From positions 1 through 8,500 of the forward strand of contig URUW01000072.1 in the NCBI GenBank assembly GCA_900551205.1: DNA of 8,500 nt. Direction: 5' to 3'. Every line of letters starts with the position of its first letter. Position 1 is the first letter of the stretch. A model generated the notes under the pieces. That model was not told the origin of the DNA. It did not search any database and worked only from the letters and a program-made list of their open reading frames with translations. Shown here piece by piece: positions 1 to 4,830 of this stretch. This DNA is from an uncultured Collinsella sp. (GTDB lineage Bacteria > Actinomycetota > Coriobacteriia > Coriobacteriales > Coriobacteriaceae). The translations under genes were made by a program, and so were the position numbers.

Positions 1-983
1 CCGGCAAGAAGATGACCGCGCTCGCCGACAAGGTCGCCGACGAGGGCTACGACGCCGTGTTCCTGATGGGCGTCGGCGGCACCTGGGACGAGCTCATGCA
101 GCTCGAGTACCTCATGAACAAGTTCGGCGACCGCGACCTCGAGGTCTACCTGATCCACGCCGCCGAGTGGAACGTCATGGGCCACAAGCGCATGACCGAG
201 AAGTCCGTCGTGCTCACCGCCTCCGAGTCCGGAACCACCCCCGAGGTCCTCGAGGCCGTCAAGAAGATGAAGGGCATGGGCGTGCGCGTCTACGCCATGA
301 CCAAGCCCGAGGGCCCCATCGGCCAGGCTGTCGGCGCCGAGAACTGCGTCGCCATGGCTTCTGACCATGGTTCGGGCGGCTGTGAGAAGGGCTACTACCT
401 CGCCGACTGCTTCGGCCTGCGCCTGCTCAACCGCCGCGGCTGCTTCCCCAAGTTTGACCTGTTTATCGAGCAGACCAAGGACATCTGGAAGGACATGCTC
501 GATATCCGCAAGCGCTTCGAGCCGCGCGCCGAGGAGCTCGCCAAGAAGTACGCCCTGGCCCCCTACACCATGTTCATCGGCTCCGGCGCCCTGTGGGGCG
601 AGACGATCCTGTTCTCGATGTGCATCCTGGAGGAGATGCAGTGGAAGCGCACCCGCTACATCACCTCGGCCGACTTCTTCCACGGCACCCTCGAGCTCGT
701 GGAGCCCGGCGTCCCGGTCTTCCTGTTCATGGGCGAGGACGAGAACCGCAAGCTCGACGAGCGCGTCCGCGCGTTCCTCAACCGCGGCGTGACCGGCGAC
801 ACCGACATCAACATCATCGACACCGCCGAGTTCGCGATCCCCGGCCTTGACGACGAGTTCCGCGTCATCGTGTCTCCGTGGATCCTTTCCTCGCTGATCA
901 CCGATCGCCTTGCCGCTTACTACGAGACGGTCACCAAGCACAACCTCAACTACCGTCGCTACTATCACCAGTTCGACTACTAA
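1..983 (+). CDS. SIS-domain sugar-phosphate deglycase, FrlB/GfrF/FraB type (5' end cut off by window)
   Basis: Likely cytosolic enzyme that splits a C6-phosphorylated Amadori compound (for example fructoselysine-6-phosphate) into hexose-6-phosphate and free amine. The frame is open to the window edge, and by comparison with FrlB as I recall it about 20-25 residues lie upstream, so the ATG at 12 is probably internal. Numbering from that Met gives 323 residues. The first SIS domain covers about 15-140, with GVGGTWDEL (20-28) and the sugar-phosphate loop SESGTT (71-76). The second covers about 185-300. EEMQW (207-211) and FFHGTLE (222-228) are family signatures. Glu208 and His224 are 16 residues apart, the same spacing as the catalytic Glu/His pair reported for Salmonella FraB (E214/H230 from memory). 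The C-terminal RRYY motif is also FrlB-like. A mannose-family PTS follows directly. Family is secure; exact substrate (fructoselysine, glucoselysine, fructose-asparagine) is not. Lysine is encoded only by AAG, suggesting high expression. Confidence 0.85.
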   Translation, partial: GKKMTALADKVADEGYDAVFLMGVGGTWDELMQLEYLMNKFGDRDLEVYLIHAAEWNVMGHKRMTEKSVVLTASESGTTPEVLEAVKKMKGMGVRVYAMTKPEGPIGQAVGAENCVAMASDHGSGGCEKGYYLADCFGLRLLNRRGCFPKFDLFIEQTKDIWKDMLDIRKRFEPRAEELAKKYALAPYTMFIGSGALWGETILFSMCILEEMQWKRTRYITSADFFHGTLELVEPGVPVFLFMGEDENRKLDERVRAFLNRGVTGDTDINIIDTAEFAIPGLDDEFRVIVSPWILSSLITDRLAAYYETVTKHNLNYRRYYHQFDY

Positions 984-1011
984 TAGTTGACCACTCATTT
1001 AAGAAGCACCC

Positions 1012-1040
1012 TGCCCGGGCGCATGCGTCCGGGCATTTTT
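1012..1040 (+). terminator. Rho-independent terminator after the deglycase gene
   Basis: The arms 1012-1021 and 1026-1035 pair over 10 bp with one G-U, around the 4-nt loop CATG. Five T residues (1036-1040) follow directly. It lies 29 nt after the deglycase stop and 30 nt before the EIIA start, so it probably sets a lower transcript level for the PTS genes through partial read-through. I see no convincing promoter between it and EIIA. Confidence 0.85.
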
Positions 1041-1069
1041 ATGCCGAAATTCGCTAGGAAGGGGATCGA

Positions 1070-1486
1070 ATGAGGCAGTTTATCGTGGCGTCCCATGCTC
1101 ATTTCGCGTCTGGAATCGTCGAGAGCATCGGCCTGCTTTCCGGTGAGCGCGAAAACGTCCATGCGCTCTCTATGTATGTCGACGGAAACGAGGACCTGTC
1201 CAAGGAGGCTGCAGCGATTCTGGACGGCTTTGCCGCGGACGACGAAGTTGTCGTGTGCACTGACCTCTTTGGCGGCAGCGTCAACAACGAGTTCACCAAG
1301 ATCGTCCAGACGCGTCCCAACACGCACCTCGTGACCAATATGAACTTGCCACTCCTTATTCAGCTGCTGTTCGTACCCGATTCCACTCCGATCGACGAGG
1401 CCATTCGCCAGATCGTCGAGGCGGACGACACTAAGGTCAAGTACGTCAACGACCTGCTGGGGCAGGCCGAACTCGATGAGTTTTAA
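1070..1486 (+). CDS. PTS mannose-family EIIA component
   Basis: Soluble 138-residue EIIA of the mannose/fructose/sorbose PTS family. It receives phosphate from HPr and passes it to EIIB. The N-terminal motif SHAHFASG (8-15) places the phospho-His at His9, matching His10 of ManX-type EIIA. The second family motif TDLFGGSVNN (64-73) carries the conserved Asp65, and NMNLPLLIQLL (90-100) matches the usual NLPML-type segment. The length is normal for a stand-alone EIIA, whereas E. coli ManX fuses EIIA to EIIB. The start is supported by AGGAAGGGG (1056-1064) five nt upstream. It is the first gene of a four-gene EIIA-B-C-D set, 16 nt before EIIB. The upstream deglycase suggests a glycated amine as cargo, which is inference from context. 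Confidence 0.93.
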   Translation: MRQFIVASHAHFASGIVESIGLLSGERENVHALSMYVDGNEDLSKEAAAILDGFAADDEVVVCTDLFGGSVNNEFTKIVQTRPNTHLVTNMNLPLLIQLLFVPDSTPIDEAIRQIVEADDTKVKYVNDLLGQAELDEF

Positions 1487-1502
1487 TCGTTAGGAGCACA
1501 TC

Positions 1503-1973
1503 ATGATTCAGATGATTCGTGTAGATTATCGACTGCTTCACGGCCAGGTTGCCGTTAGCTGGACCTCGGCTCTGGGTGCCGACTGCATCCTGTTAGTGAG
1601 CGACACGGTCCTCAATGACAAGCTTCGTCTGCAGGCCCTGTCCCTTGCAAAGCCCGAAGGATGCAAGGTCGTCGTCAAAAACACCGAGGATGCTGTCAAG
1701 GCGCTCCAGAGCGGTGTGACCGATAAGTACAAACTCTTCGTGGTTTGCGAGACGATTCAGCAGGCCGGTGCCGTCGCCAAGGCGATGGGAGTCAAGAAGA
1801 TCAACCTCGGCAACGTTGCCTTTAGCGAGAATGCCCGCCAGGTCTCGACGAGCGTGTTCCTCACGCCCGAGAACGAGGCCTACGTGAAGGAGCTGCTCGG
1901 CGAGGGCTATGAACTGTTCATTCAGATGATTCCGGCAGATGCGAAGACTGACGCCGCGAAGGTCATCGGTTAG
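1503..1973 (+). CDS. PTS mannose-family EIIB component
   Basis: Cytosolic 156-residue EIIB that takes phosphate from EIIA on a histidine and transfers it to the sugar moving through EIIC/EIID. The motif RVDYRLLHGQV (6-16) identifies the phospho-His as His13. Many family members have an acidic or small residue where this protein has Tyr9; from memory the DYRLLHGQV form marks a subfamily, so I do not read it as a defect. NLGNVAFS (101-108) and the following FLTPE segment are typical of the family's middle region. AGGAG (1492-1496) sits six nt before the ATG. It is followed after only 8 nt by EIIC. EIIB usually carries much of the sugar selectivity, so it is the subunit to compare with characterised fructoselysine/glucoselysine PTS enzymes. 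Confidence 0.93.
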   Translation: MIQMIRVDYRLLHGQVAVSWTSALGADCILLVSDTVLNDKLRLQALSLAKPEGCKVVVKNTEDAVKALQSGVTDKYKLFVVCETIQQAGAVAKAMGVKKINLGNVAFSENARQVSTSVFLTPENEAYVKELLGEGYELFIQMIPADAKTDAAKVIG

Positions 1974-1981
1974 GGGCCGTC

Positions 1982-2773
1982 ATGGTTATCAAGACAATCC
2001 TGATTTTCCTTATTGCCCTTTTGGGTTATTCCGAGTGGCTGACGGGCACGAGCTACCTCCAGCGCCCGATCGTGCTCGGACCTCTGGTTGGCCTTGTCAT
2101 GGGCGACATGGTGACCGGCACGATCATGGGCGCCACGATGGAGCTTGCCATGGTCGGCGCCATCTCGGTCGGCGCCTATAACCCGCCCGATACGATTTCC
2201 GGCACTATCCTGGGCGTATCTCTTGCCATGCAGGCCGGCGCGGACGCTTCGGCGGCCCTGACCCTGGGTATTCCTATCGCCACGATCGTCCTGGCGCTCG
2301 ACACGGCCCTGGGCCAACCGGTCATGCTGCTGCTGGTGCACCGTATCGACAAAAACGTCGAGGACGGAGACACCAAGGCCATCACGCGCAACATGCTCAT
2401 CGCCGGTTACGCGCAGAGCTGGTGCGGCCTGCTGATTATTCCCCTGGCATTCTTCTTTGGTGCCGATGCTGTTGCCAGCCTGCTCAACATCATCCCCGAT
2501 TTCGTTCAGACCGGCATGGATGTCGCCGCCGCCTTCTTGCCCGCACTCGGCTTTGCGATGCTGGCGCAGATGATTATGAACAAAACAGTGGCTCCGTTCT
2601 TCTTCGCTGGCTTCTTCCTCGTCGCCTACTTTGGCATTAGCACGACGGGCGTGGCGATCTTTGCCGCGATCATCGTCGTCGCGATGACGGTTTTGGGTGA
2701 TAAGAAAAAAGCGGAGCAGCCCGCAGCAGCAACCGAGGATCCTGCGATTGGGAGTGGGTTCGATGAGTTTTAA
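1982..2773 (+). CDS. PTS mannose-family EIIC component
   Basis: Integral membrane subunit of 263 residues which, together with EIID, forms the substrate channel. Hydrophobic segments include about 3-20, 28-50, 52-66, 90-118, 138-160, 182-198 and 203-238. The family motif is visible as GATMELAMVGAISVGA followed by NPPD (50-70), the region that lines the substrate site in mannose-family EIIC. The C-terminus after about 239 is a charged, Ala-rich cytosolic tail. AGGGG (1972-1976), overlapping the EIIB stop codon, supports the ATG. The last 11 nt overlap the EIID start, indicating translational coupling. Product class is secure. Transported sugar is inferred only from the neighbouring deglycase and epimerase genes. 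Confidence 0.93.
   Translation: MVIKTILIFLIALLGYSEWLTGTSYLQRPIVLGPLVGLVMGDMVTGTIMGATMELAMVGAISVGAYNPPDTISGTILGVSLAMQAGADASAALTLGIPIATIVLALDTALGQPVMLLLVHRIDKNVEDGDTKAITRNMLIAGYAQSWCGLLIIPLAFFFGADAVASLLNIIPDFVQTGMDVAAAFLPALGFAMLAQMIMNKTVAPFFFAGFFLVAYFGISTTGVAIFAAIIVVAMTVLGDKKKAEQPAAATEDPAIGSGFDEF
2750..2754 (+). promoter_or_regulatory. Ribosome binding site that fixes the EIID start
   Basis: GGGAG lies eight nt before the ATG at 2763 and inside the end of the EIIC gene. The frame is open back to an ATG at 2697, which would add 22 residues of basic, Gln/Pro-rich sequence and has no such site. The start at 2763 therefore is preferred. Confidence 0.7.
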
Positions 2774-3584
2774 GTTTGAGTCTTCTTACGACGGGCTGAT
2801 TTCCCGCGCAGACCTTAAGAAGCTGTTCTGGCGCTCGATTCCCTATGAGCATTCCTGGAACTACGAGCGTATGGGCCATATCGGCTTTATGTGGGCCCTT
2901 ATGCCGATCCTTCGCAAGCTGTATCCGCAGGATGCGGACTTTAAGGCCACCCTTAAGCGCCATATGGAGCTCTATAACGTCACGCCGTACATCTCGACGC
3001 TTCCCATGTCCATCGCCGCTGCAATGGAGGAGGTCAACGCTACTGACGATAGCTTTGACACGAGCGCGATCTCTAATGTCAAGCTTGCTTTGATGGGGCC
3101 GCTGTCCGGCGTGGGCGATGCTTTCTACTGGGGCACGCTGCGAATTTTGGCAACGGGTGTCGGCACGTCGCTAGCGCTGCAGGGCTCTATTCTTGGCCCG
3201 ATTTTGTTCCTGCTCGTGTTCAACGTTCCTCACTACATCATCCGTTACCTGCTGACGTTTGTGGGATATCGCTTTGGCTCGGACATGATCAGCAAGGTCC
3301 AGGAATCGGGCATTATGGACACGATCGTCAAGATGGCCTCTATCATGGGTGCTATGACCATGGAGATGGTCACCGTGGACATTCCGCTCATGGTCGGTGC
3401 GGGCGATGGTGCTCAGACGCTCGCCGAGCTGCTCAACGGAATCTTCCCGGGCTTTGTCACGATGGGGCTGTTTGGAATTGTCTATCTCATGCTCAAGAAG
3501 AAGATGAATCCGCTGCTCATCATGCTTGTGATCCTGCTCGTGAGTATCGCTGGCGCGTTCTTTGGAGTGCTTGGTGTCCAGTAG
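2763..3584 (+). CDS. PTS mannose-family EIID component
   Basis: Membrane subunit of 273 residues that pairs with EIIC; EIID proteins are unique to the mannose PTS family. The N-terminal half is amphipathic and contains LKKLFWRS (18-25), the usual region ahead of the conserved NYERM segment (33-37). LMGPLSGVGDAFYWGTLR (110-127) is the hallmark EIID motif. YNVTPYIS (71-78) replaces the FFNTHPYM-like stretch of other members. The C-terminal part has hydrophobic segments at about 142-158, 193-213, 225-243 and 250-270. The chosen start gives MSFKFESS and the normal family length, and overlaps the EIIC stop by 11 nt. This is the last gene of the PTS transcription unit, and a terminator-like hairpin follows 33 nt later. 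Confidence 0.93.
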   Translation: MSFKFESSYDGLISRADLKKLFWRSIPYEHSWNYERMGHIGFMWALMPILRKLYPQDADFKATLKRHMELYNVTPYISTLPMSIAAAMEEVNATDDSFDTSAISNVKLALMGPLSGVGDAFYWGTLRILATGVGTSLALQGSILGPILFLLVFNVPHYIIRYLLTFVGYRFGSDMISKVQESGIMDTIVKMASIMGAMTMEMVTVDIPLMVGAGDGAQTLAELLNGIFPGFVTMGLFGIVYLMLKKKMNPLLIMLVILLVSIAGAFFGVLGVQ

Positions 3585-3599
3585 GGTATCCGTCATAAT
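3571..3599 (+). promoter_or_regulatory. Possible sigma70-type promoter before the epimerase gene
   Basis: TTGGTG (3571-3576) and CATAAT (3594-3599) are separated by 17 nt, matching 3/6 and 5/6 of the consensus. A transcript would start near 3606 and begin almost at once with the hairpin at 3617-3646. The -35 part lies in the end of the EIID gene. The match may be chance in an AT-richer gap. Confidence 0.25.
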
Positions 3600-3616
3600 G
3601 AAAACAATGTAAGAGG

Positions 3617-3650
3617 GGGCGTCGCGCACACTGTGCTGCGGCGCCCTTTT
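3617..3650 (+). terminator. Terminator-like hairpin between EIID and the epimerase gene
   Basis: Arms 3617-3625 and 3638-3646 form 9 bp with one G-U. After a bulged T (3637) a further 4-bp GCAC/GTGC stem (3626-3629 with 3633-3636) closes on a 3-nt loop. Four T residues follow (3647-3650). The short T-run suggests partial rather than full termination, so the epimerase gene may be read through from the PTS operon. The structure ends five nt before the epimerase ribosome binding site. Confidence 0.7.
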
Positions 3651-3654
3651 GCCG

Positions 3655-3662
3655 AAAGGTGG
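3655..3662 (+). promoter_or_regulatory. Ribosome binding site that fixes the epimerase start
   Basis: AAAGGTGG sits five nt before the ATG at 3668. A GTG at 3659 in the same frame is part of this very site, so the longer three-residue form is unlikely to be made. Confidence 0.75.
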
Positions 3663-3667
3663 ACAAG

Positions 3668-4504
3668 ATGGAGTATCCGCAGCTTGCCGTCATGAATATC
3701 AGCCATCGTTATTTTGACCTTGAGGAATTCTTTTCTTCGGCAGCGGCCTCGGGCTATACGTGTTGCGAGCTTTGGACCGGGGCGATGCATCTGTATGTCG
3801 ATTGCCATGGATACGATTCGCTCGAGCGGGTACGGGAGCTGTCGCAGCGGTATGGGGTTCGGATTGTGGGGCTTTGTCCCGAACAGAACAACCCCAAGCC
3901 GTGGAATATCGCGGCGCGCGGGAATGAGGCGCGTGCCCGCACGCTCGCGTACTTTAAGAACGTTGTAGATATCGCGGCGGAACTTGGAGCCGAGCAGGTC
4001 ATGGTCTCGAGCGGCTGGGCATTTTTGAACGAGCCGATCGAGGACGCGTGGGGTCGCAGCGCCTCGATGCTGCGTGCGATTGCCGAGCATGCGGGAGAGC
4101 GCGGCGTGCGACTGGTGCTCGAGGCCCTACAGCCGGTTGAGTCGATGATCGTGAACTCGGCGGCCGATACGAAGCGCATGATCGAGGCAGTTGATCATCC
4201 GGCACTTAAGGCGTGTCTGGATTTGGGCGCTATGGCGGTGGCGGGGGATACCATCGACGATTATTTTGATCTGCTTGGCGATGATGTCGCCCACGTGCAT
4301 TTTGTCGATGTTGCGGCAGATGGCACGACGCATCTTGCTTGGGGTGACGGCGACCGCGATATGCGCGCCGACCTGGATAGGCTGGTGGCGCGCGGCTATC
4401 GCGGAGTTGTTTCGGCCGAGACCTATGATTGGCGCTATTTCGCCAATCCCGCGGCAGCCGACGCTCAGGTTATGGCGGAGTACCGACGCGCGATTGGCGC
4501 CTAA
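3668..4504 (+). CDS. Sugar 3-epimerase-like TIM-barrel protein, FrlC / tagatose-3-epimerase family
   Basis: Protein of 278 residues of the xylose-isomerase-like TIM-barrel (AP endonuclease 2) superfamily. It resembles E. coli FrlC, which interconverts fructoselysine and its C3 epimer psicoselysine: shared features as I recall them include the IVGLCPE segment (67-72), the WGR motif (128-130), LEAL with PVES (151-159), and the HVHFVD strand (209-214). Four likely metal ligands fall on the barrel strands: Glu152, Asp185, His211 and Glu251. Three carry the same numbers as the ligands I recall for Pseudomonas tagatose-3-epimerase (E152, D185, H211, E246). The protein has no signal peptide or membrane segment, so it is cytosolic. 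It follows the PTS set after 83 nt containing a terminator-like hairpin, and may be expressed by read-through. Codon use is more relaxed than in the deglycase gene. Whether it acts on a free or phosphorylated substrate is open; a general hexulose epimerase or isomerase is the alternative. Confidence 0.8.
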   Translation: MEYPQLAVMNISHRYFDLEEFFSSAAASGYTCCELWTGAMHLYVDCHGYDSLERVRELSQRYGVRIVGLCPEQNNPKPWNIAARGNEARARTLAYFKNVVDIAAELGAEQVMVSSGWAFLNEPIEDAWGRSASMLRAIAEHAGERGVRLVLEALQPVESMIVNSAADTKRMIEAVDHPALKACLDLGAMAVAGDTIDDYFDLLGDDVAHVHFVDVAADGTTHLAWGDGDRDMRADLDRLVARGYRGVVSAETYDWRYFANPAAADAQVMAEYRRAIGA

Positions 4505-4525
4505 GTGGGACAGGGCGCCGAGTTG

Positions 4526-4541
4526 GCGTTTGACGCTTTTT
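4526..4541 (+). terminator. Weak terminator-like hairpin after the epimerase gene
   Basis: GCGT (4526-4529) and ACGC (4533-4536) form a 4-bp stem with a 3-nt loop, followed by five T residues (4537-4541). The stem is short, so by itself it would be inefficient. It may work together with the larger hairpin at 4610-4661. Confidence 0.3.
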
Positions 4542-4548
4542 GAGAAAC

Positions 4549-4688
4549 GGGACGTGCTTTCCGCTTGAGGCTTCTGGCGGAAAGCACGTCCCAGAACAGG
4601 CGCTCAGAATGGGACACACTTTCCGCTGAGGACCTCAACCGGAAACCGCATCCCAGTTTTTGGCTGGCGGGCGGGACGCGCTTTCCCC
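4549..4688 (+). repeat. Tandem palindromic repeat, 62-nt period, about 2.3 units
   Basis: Within the 326-nt gene-free gap, the core GGGACGTGCTTTCCGC at 4549-4564 is matched by its exact 16-nt reverse complement at 4577-4592, with a 12-nt loop. The same layout recurs exactly 62 nt downstream: related arms at 4611-4626 and 4639-4654, again 12 nt apart. A third core start (GGGACGCGCTTTCC) lies at 4673, another 62 nt on, but has no second arm. Unit architecture is 16-12-16-18. The loops and the 18-nt linkers are not conserved, which fits an old duplicated palindromic element of REP type rather than a CRISPR or a coding repeat. No transposase is near. Confidence 0.75.
4610..4661 (+). terminator. 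Hairpin of repeat unit 2 with T-run, probable terminator
   Basis: TGGGA (4610-4614) pairs with TCCCA (4651-4655). After an internal loop, TTTCCG (4620-4625) pairs with CGGAAA (4640-4645), and TGAG/CTCA (4627-4630 with 4634-4637) forms the tip. G and five T residues (4657-4661) follow. It probably separates the sugar cluster from the his operon. The internal mismatches lower its strength. Confidence 0.5.
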
Positions 4689-4742
4689 TATGTTTCCAAA
4701 TGAATACGCTATGAGCTGCAAGCGACGATTCTCCCCGCAAAC

Positions 4743-4760
4743 ACTCTAGTATGCTAAAGT
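4743..4760 (+). promoter_or_regulatory. Dyad overlapping a possible -10 box upstream of the his operon
   Basis: ACTCTAG (4743-4749) and CTAAAGT (4754-4760) form an inverted repeat with one mismatch and a 4-nt spacer. TATGCT (4750-4755), a 4/6 match to a -10 box, lies across its centre, but no good -35 box is found 16-18 nt upstream. A repressor bound here would block initiation. A histidine-responsive TrpR-family (YerC/HisR-like) protein is one candidate, by inference only. Confidence 0.35.
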
Positions 4761-4763
4761 ACC

Positions 4764-4795
4764 CAGAAAACCGGCGGAGCTATGCCGGTCTTCTG
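4764..4795 (+). promoter_or_regulatory. Leader hairpin upstream of hisZG
   Basis: CAGAA (4764-4768) pairs with TTCTG (4791-4795), then after one mismatch ACCGGC (4770-4775) pairs with GCCGGT (4784-4789) around an 8-nt loop: 11 bp in all. No clear T-run follows, so it is not a plain terminator. If transcription starts from the -10 candidate at 4750, the mRNA would begin within a few nt of this stem. It may stabilise the 5' end or take part in leader control. Confidence 0.45.
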
Positions 4796-4830
4796 TTCTA
4801 TATGAAACACAGCATGAGGAGGCTCATCAG

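Noticed and set aside
1476..1486. Identical TCGATGAGTTTTAA at the ends of EIIA and EIIC
   Set aside because: The EIIC copy doubles as the EIID start, but the EIIA copy only opens a five-codon frame without function; both encode an Asp-Glu-Phe end, probably by chance.
2697..2762. 22-residue N-terminal extension of EIID
   Set aside because: It lies wholly inside the EIIC gene in another frame, looks unlike EIID N-termini, and a ribosome site fits the ATG at 2763.
4549..4688. CRISPR-like array
   Set aside because: Repeats are palindromic and degenerate, only 2-3 in number, and no cas gene is present.
4743..4830. T-box riboswitch before the his operon
   Set aside because: The leader is short and the conserved T-box sequence (GGTGGNACC-like) is absent.
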